Part shown: in pieces, positions 53,808 to 62,918 of the stretch
Layout: every line of letters begins with the position of its first letter
Numbering within the stretch: the first letter of the stretch is position 1
DNA from: Clostridium cellulovorans 743B
Lineage (GTDB): Bacteria; Bacillota; Clostridia; Clostridiales; Clostridiaceae
Reading direction: 5' to 3'
NCBI RefSeq assembly: GCF_000145275.1
Contig: NC_014393.1
Coordinates: 3,472,001-3,536,000 of the forward strand
Length of the DNA: 64,000 nucleotides
Notes under the pieces: generated by a model
Told to the model about the DNA's origin: nothing
Seen by the model: the letters and a program-made list of their open reading frames with translations, nothing else
Database searches by the model: none
Position numbers and translations under genes: made by a program

Positions 53808-55313
53808 CTACTTATCTGAAATTATTATAAGTTCCCTACTGAATAATATTTTAAATTCTTCTTTAATCTCATCCATATCGTAAAAATTTATCTCTGTTTT
53901 GCTATGACAATTTATTTTTAAATAGATATGTTCTTCATCAAAATCTGAAACAATACTTTTGATGCTTTCATTGTAGCCTCTTGATAACTTTTCTGCTATT
54001 CTTAGTACTATTGCTATTCTTTCTGCATCTTTAAGCATATCCTCACTTATTATAGCTTTTTCCTCTAAAGATAACTTTAATGCTTCTTTATGATACAAAG
54101 TAGCCGTATACGCTGATAGCAGTAATTCTATATGGCTTAAACCATGTATATCCATATTCATCATCATATAGAAAGTATGTTTATGAAAATTCGTATAAGA
54201 TATTTCTTTTCCTATATCATGTAAATAAGCAGCAGCCTTCATAATTTTCTTCTTTTCATTGTCAATATAGAAAAGTTCCTTAATCCCACTAAAAATTTGT
54301 AAGGATTTTTCATATACCCAAGATCCATTATTGTATATACTCGGATAGTTAGAAATCACTTTATTTAAGGAGTAGTCCAATATATCTTCAAGAATCTTAT
54401 TACTCTTAAAAATATATTCATATGTGAAACCCTCTCTGACGCCAGTACCACTTATTACAATCTCCTTAATAGAACAATAATCAATCAAATTTCTAATTAC
54501 AGATAAGGCACCCATAAAAATATCCGCCCTATCTTTTGAAAGACCTTTTATTTTTCTTTTACTCTTCAAATCCATATCAGCTACTTCATTAAAGAGTTCA
54601 ACTATAACTTTAGATTCTATTTTATAATTATGTATTTTATCAATAGGATATGCTTTTTTCTTTCTATCAATTTTAGCCAGTGTTCTCATGGTTCCACCAA
54701 TACCAACTAAAGGTAATGATACTGCTTCTTTTAACCAAGAAATTTTATTAAATTCTCTAAAGATAAACTCCTTAAATTCCTCACTGGTTTTCTTACTAAC
54801 AGTTTCTTGAAGTTGAAATTTTTCAGCTGTATTTATACTTCCAAAAGGAATACTTATAGAGTTAACTAATTCTCTATTTTTAATAAGCACAAATTCTGTA
54901 CTTGCTCCCCCAATATCCATCATAAGACAATCTTCTATATCTAAAGTATTTACTGTGGCAAAATAATCATAAAAGGCTTCTTCAAGTCCATTTAAAACTC
55001 TGATTTCAATACCTGATTCTTGTCTTACATTTTCAATAAACTGTTGTCTATTCTTAGCTTTTCGCACTGCTTCAGTAGCAAAAGCATGAATTTCTTCTAC
55101 ACCTTCTTCATGGCATAAACTTTTAAATTCCTTCATAGCTTCTACTGCCTTTTTCATCCTCGCTGGATTTAGACTTCCGTCTGCTTCTATATCCTTACCT
55201 AATCTCGCAGTATTTTTATCTTCATCTAATACTCTAAAGTATTCTCCTTCGATTTGAAAAATAACAAGTCTAATTGTATTGGAACCTATATCAATTATCG
55301 CAACTTTTTTCAT
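53808..55313 (-). CDS. ppx: Exopolyphosphatase / pppGpp phosphohydrolase (Ppx/GppA)
   Basis: 501 aa. The actin-like fold shows IDIGSNTIRLVIFQ, FATEAVRKAKNR, MDIGGASTEFVL and GIGGTMRTLAKI. The C-terminal third (about 320-500) is an HD-like domain with AAYLHDIGKEISYTNFHKH. The enzyme removes phosphate from polyphosphate ends and may act on pppGpp. ATAGGAGGGGCAG precedes ATG. It is divergent from ppk and followed by a second HD-domain gene, so synthesis and breakdown of polyphosphate are encoded back to back. Confidence 0.95.
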   Translation of the reverse strand: MKKVAIIDIGSNTIRLVIFQIEGEYFRVLDEDKNTARLGKDIEADGSLNPARMKKAVEAMKEFKSLCHEEGVEEIHAFATEAVRKAKNRQQFIENVRQESGIEIRVLNGLEEAFYDYFATVNTLDIEDCLMMDIGGASTEFVLIKNRELVNSISIPFGSINTAEKFQLQETVSKKTSEEFKEFIFREFNKISWLKEAVSLPLVGIGGTMRTLAKIDRKKKAYPIDKIHNYKIESKVIVELFNEVADMDLKSKRKIKGLSKDRADIFMGALSVIRNLIDYCSIKEIVISGTGVREGFTYEYIFKSNKILEDILDYSLNKVISNYPSIYNNGSWVYEKSLQIFSGIKELFYIDNEKKKIMKAAAYLHDIGKEISYTNFHKHTFYMMMNMDIHGLSHIELLLSAYTATLYHKEALKLSLEEKAIISEDMLKDAERIAIVLRIAEKLSRGYNESIKSIVSDFDEEHIYLKINCHSKTEINFYDMDEIKEEFKILFSRELIIISDK

Positions 55314-55521
55314 ATTCTGCCCCTCCTATATTAATTATTATTAGAAAGATATCACAATTATACTACATTAATTTTGATTTTAACTACTTAACAAAAACTT
55401 AATATAAAAAGCTTATACTATTAATTAAGATTTATAAATATGCTATAATATTTGTTAACAATATATTTATACTATTATTGGTTTAGTAATTTTAAAAATA
55501 TAGTATTTACAGGTGGTTATG

Positions 55522-57549
55522 ATGAGTAATTTCAATAAACAAAAGTTTTTTAATAGGGAATTAAGTTGGTTACAATTTAATAAAAGGGTTTTCCTCGCGG
55601 CGCTAGATTACAATAATCCACTGCTTGAAAGAATTAGCTTTTTATCTATCGTAAGTTCAAACCTAGATGAATTTTTCATGGTGAGAGTTGCTGCACTTTT
55701 CGATCAAGTAAATGCTGGCTTTAATGAAAAAGATCAATCAGGCTTTACACCTAAAGAACAATTAGAAGAAATATTAAAGGAAAGTTCTGAGATGATAAAA
55801 AGCCAATATTTATGTTACAACTCTAAAATATTCAATGAACTTAAAACTGAAAATATCAATATTCTTAAAGCCGAAGATTTATCATCAAAAGAACTTTCAA
55901 TTATTGATAGTTTTTTTAGAGATAATATATATCCTGTGCTCACGCCTATAGTAATCGATCAAGGTAGACCTTTTCCATTAATATCAAATAAAAGTATCAA
56001 CATAGCTTTGCTTATGAAAGATAAAACTCATGGAGAAGAAGCCTTTGGAACAATCCAAGTTCCAACAGTTCTAAAAAGAGTAATTGAAGTTGATTCTAAT
56101 GAACGAGTTGGAAAAAACTTCATCCTTCTTGAGGATGTAATAAAATTATACATCGGAGAAATATTTAGTGGACACGAAATTATCGACTTAAGTTTATATA
56201 GAATAACTAGAAATGGCGATTTAACCCTTGATGAAGAAGGTGCGGAAGATTTACTTGAGTCAATAGAGCAATCCTTAAAGATGAGAAAATGGGGTCGCAT
56301 AATAAGACTTGAGGTTGAACAAAACTGTAACGAAAAAATTAAAAAATTATTACAGGATGAAATGGAATTATCCTCACCTTGGATATTTGAAATCAACGGT
56401 CCTTTAGACTTAACTTTTTTAAGATCTGTCTCATCCTTAAAAGGTTTTGAGCATTTAAAATATCCGCCTCTTAAACAATCTGAACCAATTGAATGTATGG
56501 ATAAAGATTTATTTAAAGCCATTTCTAATAGCGATATCTTGGTTCACCATCCTTATAACAGTTTTAAACCAATAGTGGACTTGGTACGAACCGCAGCCTC
56601 CGATCCTGATGTTCTTGCTATAAAGCAAACCTTATATAGAGTTAGTGGAAACTCTCCAATTGTTGAAGCTTTAGCAGAAGCAGCTGAAAATGGAAAACAA
56701 GTTACTGTACTAATGGAACTTAAAGCTAGATTTGATGAAGAAAACAATATACATTGGGCAAAACGCCTTGAAAAATCTGGTTGTCAAGTTATCTACGGAT
56801 TAGTAGGCTTAAAAACTCATTGTAAAATGCTTATGATTGTGAGAAGAGAAGATTCAGTGATAAATAGATATGTCCATTTAGGAACTGGAAACTATAATGA
56901 TATAACAGCAAACTTTTATACAGACTTAGGTATATTTACTAAAGATCCAGTATTCGGAGAAGAAGTTGCCATTTTATTTAACATGCTTTCAGGCCATACT
57001 CAAATAAAATCTACAAGAAAAGTTTACCCTGCTCCACTTCATTTAAGAAATAAGCTCATCGAATTAATACGAAGAGAAAAAGAAAATGCTTTAGAAGGCA
57101 AAACTGCCGCTATAACTGCTAAAATGAATTCTCTTGTTGATGATGAAATTATAAACGAATTATATGAAGCTTCTCAAGCTGGAGTTACTATAAAACTAAT
57201 AGTTAGGGGTGTTTGTTCTTTAAAACCTAAGGTTAAAGATCTCAGTGATAACATTGAAGTAAGCAGTATAATCGGAAGATTTCTTGAACACAGCCGTATC
57301 TTCTATTTTCACAATAATGGAGATGATGAATTATTCTTATCAAGTGCTGATTGGATGCGTAGAAATCTATCAAAACGTGTAGAAACCATGTTTATAATCG
57401 ACAGTATCTTTATAAAAGAAAAAATAAAAGAGTTACTTAATTTTTACCTTAACGATAACGTAAATCGATGGATTTTAAATTCTGATGGTACTTATATAAA
57501 AGTCATAAATGATGAAATTGTCGTTAATTCTCAAGAAAAAACCTTATAA
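55522..57549 (+). CDS. ppk1: Polyphosphate kinase 1
   Basis: About 675 aa. It makes polyphosphate from ATP through a phosphohistidine. Family stretches: FFNRELSWLQFNKRVF, SNLDEFFMVRVA, PVLTPIVIDQGRPFP, AIKQTLYRVSGNSPI, ELKARFDEENNIHWAKRLE, GLKTHCKMLMIVRRE (catalytic His region), YVHLGTGNYNDITA. I chose ATG 55522 (MSNFNKQ) with AGGTGG ending 5 nt before it. The 199-bp gap to ppx must hold both divergent promoters. Confidence 0.96.
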   Translation: MSNFNKQKFFNRELSWLQFNKRVFLAALDYNNPLLERISFLSIVSSNLDEFFMVRVAALFDQVNAGFNEKDQSGFTPKEQLEEILKESSEMIKSQYLCYNSKIFNELKTENINILKAEDLSSKELSIIDSFFRDNIYPVLTPIVIDQGRPFPLISNKSINIALLMKDKTHGEEAFGTIQVPTVLKRVIEVDSNERVGKNFILLEDVIKLYIGEIFSGHEIIDLSLYRITRNGDLTLDEEGAEDLLESIEQSLKMRKWGRIIRLEVEQNCNEKIKKLLQDEMELSSPWIFEINGPLDLTFLRSVSSLKGFEHLKYPPLKQSEPIECMDKDLFKAISNSDILVHHPYNSFKPIVDLVRTAASDPDVLAIKQTLYRVSGNSPIVEALAEAAENGKQVTVLMELKARFDEENNIHWAKRLEKSGCQVIYGLVGLKTHCKMLMIVRREDSVINRYVHLGTGNYNDITANFYTDLGIFTKDPVFGEEVAILFNMLSGHTQIKSTRKVYPAPLHLRNKLIELIRREKENALEGKTAAITAKMNSLVDDEIINELYEASQAGVTIKLIVRGVCSLKPKVKDLSDNIEVSSIIGRFLEHSRIFYFHNNGDDELFLSSADWMRRNLSKRVETMFIIDSIFIKEKIKELLNFYLNDNVNRWILNSDGTYIKVINDEIVVNSQEKTL

Positions 57550-57598
57550 TAAATACTTGCATTTTTAAAACATAACTTAAATCAAGAATTTAAAACAA

Positions 57599-57632
57599 AA
57601 AAGTGACTAAAAACATTTTTTAGTCACTTTTT
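57599..57632. terminator. Terminator after ppk1
   Basis: AAAGTGACTAAAAA pairs with TTTTTAGTCACTTT around a short loop and is followed by T-rich sequence; the A run on the other side lets it also serve mgsA. Confidence 0.88.
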
Positions 57633-57721
57633 ATATAATATGGACTCTTAAAGAAATTAACAGCGATTGCTTAATTTCAAAGTTATTTATCTATTTTTAA
57701 GGTCATATAAAAACTATGATT

Positions 57722-58141
57722 TTATAGTTTAAATTCTACCTTTATACCTCTTCTCAAGTTTCTGAAATCTAAATCTCCTCTCATCAATGCATGCATTAGT
57801 AATTCTGCACTTGCCATATTAGTAGCAAGTGGTATTGAATAAACATCACAAAGTCTTAAAAGTGCACTTACATCCGGTTCATGAGGCTGTGCTGTTAATG
57901 GATCTCTTAAAAATATAATCATATCCATTTCATTATTTGCTATCATTGCACCAATTTGTTGATCTCCACCTAGAGGACCTGATTGAAACCTATTAACCTT
58001 AAGCTCTGTAGCATCCATAATCCTTTGCCCTGTTGTTCCTGTAGCATATAAAGTGTGTTCTCTTAATACATCCTCATAAGCAGTAGTGAACATAACCATA
58101 TTATCCTTCTTTTTATCATGTGCGATTAAAGCTATATTCAT
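57722..58141 (-). CDS. mgsA: Methylglyoxal synthase
   Basis: 139 aa. It turns dihydroxyacetone phosphate into methylglyoxal and phosphate, a bypass when sugar phosphates build up. Motifs: IALIAHDKKKDNMV, LYATGTTGQRI, SGPLGGDQQIGAMI (phosphate and catalytic Asp region), FLRDPLTAQPHEPDVSALLR (active-site His) and SIPLATNMASAE. Length is standard. AGGAGGAATAAT precedes ATG. It is a single gene downstream of amtB and separated from it by a terminator. Confidence 0.96.
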   Translation of the reverse strand: MNIALIAHDKKKDNMVMFTTAYEDVLREHTLYATGTTGQRIMDATELKVNRFQSGPLGGDQQIGAMIANNEMDMIIFLRDPLTAQPHEPDVSALLRLCDVYSIPLATNMASAELLMHALMRGDLDFRNLRRGIKVEFKL

Positions 58142-58233
58142 AATTATTCCTCCTAAGTTGTTTAAAATATTTATAATATACTGTCTTTGGTCCTTTTAAT
58201 TAAAACTACCCTATTGTCTAGTCTATATTAGAA

Positions 58234-58277
58234 AGCCCCCCTGTTTCTTATATTATACTATAAGAAACAAAGAGGCT
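58234..58277 (-). terminator. Terminator after amtB
   Basis: GTTTCTTATA/TATAAGAAAC, extended outward by AGCC/GGCT across an internal loop, with TTTC on the minus side. Confidence 0.65.
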
Positions 58278-58350
58278 CTAACTTATTTTTAAAGTTTCAA
58301 TATTTTTTTAAAATTTTCATAATATACTGAATATTTCAAGCTATACAAAC

Positions 58351-59580
58351 TTATACGCCAGTCTCATATGCTTCATTACCATGTAGCATTGTATCTAAAC
58401 CTATATCTTCAACTTCAGTGCTTACTCTTAAGCCAATAGTTTTATCAACTATCTTAACAATTATGAAAGTAACTATACCTGCAAAAGCTATTGTTGCTAT
58501 TACTGCTATAAATTGAGCACCTAACAATTTAGCTCCACCATAGAATAATCCATCTGCACCTGCTGAGTTTACTTTTGTTGTTGCGAATAATCCTGTTGCT
58601 ATAGCGCCCCATATACCACCAATTCCATGGCAACCAAAAGCATCTAAGGCATCATCATAACCAAGCTTTTCTTTTACATAATATATAGCTATAAAACATA
58701 TTATCGCTGCTACTGCACCAATTATAATAGCAGCCATTGGAGTAACAAATCCTGCTCCTGGAGTAATTGCAACAAGTCCAGCTACAGCACCTGTAGCTAA
58801 TCCTACAGCGGAAGATTTTCCAAATCTAATTCTTTCAAGAATCATCCAAACTGCCGCACAAGCAGCTGCAGCCGTATTAGTTGTAATAAATGCATTTAAC
58901 GCAACATCATTTATAGCAAGAGCACTTCCTGCATTAAAGCCAAACCAACCTACCCATAATAATCCAGCACCTAATACTGTAATAGTAACATTATGTGGTT
59001 TTGCGTGTTTAACATATTTTCTCTTTCCAAGAATTAAAGCAACCACTAACGCTGATATACCTGAACTTATGTGAACTACGTTTCCTCCAGCAAAATCTAG
59101 AGCTCCTAAAGTTCTAAGCCATCCGCCAACACCCCAAACCCAATGAGCTATTGGATCATAAACAAAGGTTGTCCAAAGTAAAGTAAATAGCATCATAGCT
59201 GAGAATTTCATTCTTTCTGCAAAAGCACCTGAAATAAGTGCTGGTGTTATTACTGCGAACATCATTTGGAATAACATAAATGCTTGATGAGGAATAGTAG
59301 CTGCATAATCAGCATTTGCTTCAAAACCAACTCCATCTAATCCTAAAAAGTTAAGTCCTCCTATAATACCACTATTATCTGTTCCAAAAACTAAAGTGTA
59401 ACCTAGAATAATCCATTGTAAGGATACAAGAACTATTGCACCATAACTATGCATAGTAGTACTCAATACATTTTTTCTTCTTACTAAACCTCCATAGAAT
59501 AAAGCTAATGCTGGTGTCATTAAAAACACCAATATTGTAGCTATTATTACAAATACCGTATCTGCTCCATTAATTGTCAT
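58351..59580 (-). CDS. amtB: Ammonium transporter AmtB
   Basis: About 409 aa, eleven hydrophobic segments. Amt signatures: VFLMTPALALFYGGLVRRKN, GNVVHISSGISALV (first pore His), LGAGLLWVGWFGFNAGSALA and DAFGCHGIGGIWGA (second pore His). It takes up ammonium and is normally plugged by the PII partner encoded just upstream. I chose ATG 59580 because AAGGGAGGTATTTTT precedes it; the extension to 59625 lacks a site. A long hairpin separates it from the PII gene, so amtB expression may be set apart from that of PII. Confidence 0.96.
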   Translation of the reverse strand: MTINGADTVFVIIATILVFLMTPALALFYGGLVRRKNVLSTTMHSYGAIVLVSLQWIILGYTLVFGTDNSGIIGGLNFLGLDGVGFEANADYAATIPHQAFMLFQMMFAVITPALISGAFAERMKFSAMMLFTLLWTTFVYDPIAHWVWGVGGWLRTLGALDFAGGNVVHISSGISALVVALILGKRKYVKHAKPHNVTITVLGAGLLWVGWFGFNAGSALAINDVALNAFITTNTAAAACAAVWMILERIRFGKSSAVGLATGAVAGLVAITPGAGFVTPMAAIIIGAVAAIICFIAIYYVKEKLGYDDALDAFGCHGIGGIWGAIATGLFATTKVNSAGADGLFYGGAKLLGAQFIAVIATIAFAGIVTFIIVKIVDKTIGLRVSTEVEDIGLDTMLHGNEAYETGV

Positions 59581-59646
59581 AAAAATACCTCCCTTAATAT
59601 TGTTTGATAAAATTCCTATAGTCATTAATTATTTTTTATTAATTCA

Positions 59647-59701
59647 AAAGGGGATAGCCTTTATATTTATATGAGTCATATAAATATAAGCTATCCCCTT
59701 T
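59647..59701 (-). terminator. Very long hairpin between the PII gene and amtB
   Basis: About 26 bp: AAAGGGGATAGC with GCTATCCCCTTT, continued after a 2-nt bulge by TTATATTTATATGA with its complement, then TTTTGAATT on the minus strand. It sits inside an operon, so it is probably a partial or regulated terminator. Confidence 0.75.
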
Positions 59702-59718
59702 GATAACTGTCCATATTA

Positions 59719-60057
59719 TTAAATTGCTGATACGCCTCTTTCTCTTGTTCTTATACGCACCGCATCCTCTACATCGTAAACAAAAATCTTTCCATCACCG
59801 ATATTACCAGTAGAAACCACTTCACAAACTTTTTTAATTATGTCATCAACATTTTCTGCTGCTATTATCACTTCAACTTTTATCTTTGGCAGTAAATTAA
59901 CCTTAATCTCAGTTCCCCTATAATATTGGGTTGTACCCTTTTGATTTCCAAAGCCCATGATGTTTGTAATCATCATACCTTGTATCCCAAATTTATTTAG
60001 CTCCTCCTTTAGTTCTTCTAACTTTTCTGCCTTAATTACAATTTCTAATTTCTTCAT
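59719..60057 (-). CDS. glnK: PII signal protein (GlnK/GlnB type)
   Basis: 112 aa trimeric nitrogen sensor. Signatures: FGNQKGTTQYYRGTEIKV in the T-loop and TGNIGDGKIFVYDVEDAVRI near the C terminus. Y46 is kept but position 51, the uridylylated Tyr of enteric PII, is Ile (RGTEI), so the classic GlnD modification cannot occur. It should sense ATP/ADP and 2-oxoglutarate directly and control AmtB. Its ATG lies inside the end of the ANTAR gene (26-nt overlap), where a GGAGGGGAGCG sequence serves as ribosome site. Confidence 0.95.
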   Translation of the reverse strand: MKKLEIVIKAEKLEELKEELNKFGIQGMMITNIMGFGNQKGTTQYYRGTEIKVNLLPKIKVEVIIAAENVDDIIKKVCEVVSTGNIGDGKIFVYDVEDAVRIRTRERGVSAI

Positions 60058-60580
60058 TGTTATCGCTCCCCTCCAATATTCTCTTAGATGTCTCTATCAT
60101 TTTACGTCCATTATTCATACTATTAACTTGAAGATATCTGTGAGCTTGTTGCTCCGTAAAATTTCTTTCTTTTATGAGCAAATCCTTAGCCTTTTGTATT
60201 ATCAGATTCTCTTCAGTTGAAAGTGATTTTTTAAACTTATTTTTATTTAACAACATATTTATTGTTGCTAAAAAATTACCTTTATTTATTGGTAAGGTCA
60301 AAACTGATATTCTGGAATCTATACTTTCACAAAGCGAAGGATTAGCCACTAACATCAGCATTGAATAACCTTCTGGTATCTGATTTATTAACTTTGAAGA
60401 AAACATATCTTTTAACCTATAACTACAAATAATTAACCCCTTAGTACTACCTTCTACTAATTCTAAAACTTTTATACCAGAGTCACATATCTGAATATCA
60501 TTAATTCCGATCTTCTTGAAAATGCTTACAACTCCATTACAATTCTGCTCTCTTGGAAAAGCAATAATAATTCTCTTCAT
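60032..60580 (-). CDS. ANTAR-domain RNA-binding antiterminator with pseudo-receiver domain
   Basis: 182 aa. Residues 1-110 look like a response-regulator receiver fold, but where the phosphorylated Asp is expected the sequence reads IICSYRL, so ordinary phosphorylation is unlikely. Residues about 120-170 are an ANTAR domain (LIIQKAKDLLIKERNFTEQQ, AHRYLQVNSMNNGRKM, IETSKRIL). ANTAR proteins bind paired hairpins in leader RNAs and block terminators, e.g. in nitrogen genes (NasR, NasT, AmiR, EutV). It heads the glnK-amtB operon and overlaps glnK by 26 nt. Candidate targets are the hairpin before amtB and nif-related leaders. A GGTGGTGAAGATTTGTT stretch precedes ATG. Confidence 0.88.
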   Translation of the reverse strand: MKRIIIAFPREQNCNGVVSIFKKIGINDIQICDSGIKVLELVEGSTKGLIICSYRLKDMFSSKLINQIPEGYSMLMLVANPSLCESIDSRISVLTLPINKGNFLATINMLLNKNKFKKSLSTEENLIIQKAKDLLIKERNFTEQQAHRYLQVNSMNNGRKMIETSKRILEGSDNNEEIRNCN

Positions 60581-60648
60581 AACAAATCTTCACCACCTTG
60601 ATAAAAATAAAAATCACACTAAAATAAGATAATTACGCAAATAATGGA

Positions 60649-60692
60649 TATAAATAACTTAATATCCAATTGTTATTTGGATATTATTTATA
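60649..60692 (-). promoter_or_regulatory. Hairpin at the start of the ANTAR-glnK-amtB transcript
   Basis: TATAAATAA+TATCCAA pairs with TTGGATA+TTATTTATA across a 5-nt bulge and a 7-nt loop. It begins at about the predicted +1, so it may be an operator or an RNA element for autoregulation. Confidence 0.5.
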
Positions 60693-60697
60693 TACTT

Positions 60698-60726
60698 ATA
60701 ATAACCAGATGCCACATCAATGTCAA
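60698..60726 (-). promoter_or_regulatory. Promoter of the ANTAR-glnK-amtB operon
   Basis: TTGACA (60726-60721), 17-nt spacer, TATTAT (60703-60698), close to the sigma-A consensus. Confidence 0.82.
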
Positions 60727-61018
60727 CTAGTTTTTTTGCAATTTATCAATGATTTTAGTGTTTTTATTTCAATTTATCAATTTTGAAGCGTTATATCAAA
60801 TAATTTTATTCATAAACAATCTTTTCATAATCAAATTAATATATAACCTATCTTTGTTTCATTGTATATATTTTACAACTAACTATTCTAATATTTCATT
60901 TTATCTATCTAAAATCAATTTTCACTTACCTAATAGTTTTATTAACTTCATATAAACGGCAAAAACTAAAGGAGTAAAAAACTACTGTCTAACTTTATCA
61001 TAGAACTAAAACAAAAAA
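60727..61018. other. AT-rich intergenic stretch
   Basis: Nothing recognisable apart from the terminator at its right end; no gene with a ribosome site on either strand. Confidence 0.5.
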
Positions 61019-61061
61019 GGGTACCTAAAAAATAATTCTTTAGAACTATTCTTAGATACCC
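61019..61061 (-). terminator. Terminator of the pot operon
   Basis: GGGTATCTAA/TTAGGTACCC, 10 bp with one G-U pair, followed by TTTTTTG on the minus strand. Confidence 0.8.
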
Positions 61062-61070
61062 TCTTTAGCA

Positions 61071-62915
61071 TCATTGTTTTACTTCTGACCAAATCTTATC
61101 AAACTCAGAAATTTTACTTCCAATATCTCTTAGATATTCACCATTTTTAACATCTTTCGCATCTGGATATACTGCTTTATCAGAAAGTATTTCTGAATCA
61201 ATTTGATCCCATGCAGCTTCATTAGGATTTCCATATGGAAACTCCTTAGATATTTCTGCACTAATTTCAGGTCTTAATATGAAATTAATAAATAATTCTG
61301 CAGCTTTTTTGTTCTTAGCTCCAGTTGGAATTACAAAATTATCTTGTTGCAAGAATAATCCTTCCTCTGGAACCACATATTTTACATTTGAATTTTCTCT
61401 TCTTGCAAGGCTTCCCTCAGCTCCCCAAGCAAAAATAGCTTTAACTTCACCATTTATAAGGCTTGTTTTTGGGCTATCACTATCATAAGATTTTATGTTC
61501 TTTTGAAGACTAGTAAGTTCTTCTTTTGCCTTAGCTAAAGCTTCTTCACTAGTATCATTTAATGAATAACCTAGTTTTTTAAGAGTTATTCCAATAATTG
61601 CTCTTTCATCATCTAAAACACATAAAGAATTCTCTAGTTCTGGTTTCCATAAGTCAGCATAACTAGTTATAGTACCTTCTGGAACTTTGGAACTATCATA
61701 AGCTATTATACCAGCAAGCCACATATATGGAAGACTGTATTTATTATCAGGATCAAAAGGTAAATGCATAAATTGCTTTGATAAATTATCGATGTTTTCT
61801 ATATTAGATTTATCAATTTCTTCAATTAGATTTTGTTTTTTAAGTATTTCAACCATAAAATCACTTGCTACAGCTAGATCATATTCATTACCTCCAGCCA
61901 TCAACTTAGCAAGCATTTCTTCATTGGACGAAAAAGTACTATAATTCACCTTTATATTATACGTATTCTCAAATTCTTCTATAACTGATTGAGGTAAATA
62001 TTCTGACCAGTTAAATACATTCAACACTTGTTGCTCAGTTTCAGAACCTTCTGTGAACTTTGCTACTTTAAAAATCCCATACCACGTTCCTGTTATCGTC
62101 ACTGCTATAGCAGTTAATACAGCTCCGACCTTTTTCATATTTAAGTTTATATTCTTTAAAACCATAGACAGAGTCAAAATAACAACAGTAACTAGCATGA
62201 TTATCGTTGATAAAGCATTTATTTCTGGTGTTACACCAAATTTAACCATTGAAAATACTTTTAATGGAAGAGTAACACTACCAGGTCCTGCGGCAAAGAA
62301 GCTAATGATTACATCATCTAACGATAATGTAAAAGCTAAAAGTCCACCAGCAATTACACCTGGCATTATTATAGGCAATGTAACTTTAAAGAAAGTGACA
62401 AGTGGTGTAGCTCCTAAATCCATAGCAGCTTCTTCCACAGAATTATCAAAACCATCTAACCTAGTTTTCACCGTAGAAATAACATAAGCTATACTAAAAG
62501 TTACATGCGCTATTATTAAAGTTATTTTCCCCCTTGGAAGATCAACAAAAGCAAAGAAGGCTAATAATGAAATACCCATTACAATCTCTGGTATCACAAG
62601 CGGGATATTTAATATACTATCAAGGATATTTTTTCCCTTAAATTTATATCTATATAATCCTATCGCTGCAAGGGTTCCAATAATTACAGATATGATAGTA
62701 CTTATTATTGCTATAATAAATGAATTTTTAAAAGCTTCTAAAATCCCTACGTTATTAATCAAACTAGTGTACCACTTAAAGGTAAAACCTGTCCACGTTA
62801 CATTTAACTTTGATTCATTAAAGGAAAATCCTATAAGCACTAATATTGGTACATATAAAAACATAAACACTAAAAAGGTGTAAAGAGATTTTAAAATAGA
62901 ACTTTTCTTCTTCAT
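61071..62915 (-). CDS. potCD: PotC-PotD fusion: polyamine ABC permease joined to its binding protein
   Basis: 614 aa. Residues 1-265 are the PotC permease, six helices with the coupling motif EEAAMDLGATPLVTFFKVTL. A further membrane helix at about 268-288 leads directly into a PotD-type solute-binding domain (about 295-614: NVFNWSEYLPQSVIEEFE, AGGNEYDLAVASDFMV, INGEVKAIFAWGAEGSLARR). The binding domain is thus tethered to the outer membrane face of the cell membrane instead of being a free lipoprotein. Such fusions are known in some Firmicutes. Likely substrates are spermidine or putrescine. It is the last gene of the operon, 3 nt after potB. Confidence 0.93.
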   Translation of the reverse strand: MKKKSSILKSLYTFLVFMFLYVPILVLIGFSFNESKLNVTWTGFTFKWYTSLINNVGILEAFKNSFIIAIISTIISVIIGTLAAIGLYRYKFKGKNILDSILNIPLVIPEIVMGISLLAFFAFVDLPRGKITLIIAHVTFSIAYVISTVKTRLDGFDNSVEEAAMDLGATPLVTFFKVTLPIIMPGVIAGGLLAFTLSLDDVIISFFAAGPGSVTLPLKVFSMVKFGVTPEINALSTIIMLVTVVILTLSMVLKNINLNMKKVGAVLTAIAVTITGTWYGIFKVAKFTEGSETEQQVLNVFNWSEYLPQSVIEEFENTYNIKVNYSTFSSNEEMLAKLMAGGNEYDLAVASDFMVEILKKQNLIEEIDKSNIENIDNLSKQFMHLPFDPDNKYSLPYMWLAGIIAYDSSKVPEGTITSYADLWKPELENSLCVLDDERAIIGITLKKLGYSLNDTSEEALAKAKEELTSLQKNIKSYDSDSPKTSLINGEVKAIFAWGAEGSLARRENSNVKYVVPEEGLFLQQDNFVIPTGAKNKKAAELFINFILRPEISAEISKEFPYGNPNEAAWDQIDSEILSDKAVYPDAKDVKNGEYLRDIGSKISEFDKIWSEVKQ

Positions 62916-62918
62916 AAT

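Noticed and set aside
56028..56522. Minus-strand frame of 164 codons within ppk1
   Set aside because: It overlaps the conserved ppk1 gene and lacks a ribosome site.
61071..62915. PotC-PotD fusion as a missing stop or assembly error
   Set aside because: A membrane helix links the domains cleanly, and this fusion occurs in other Firmicutes.
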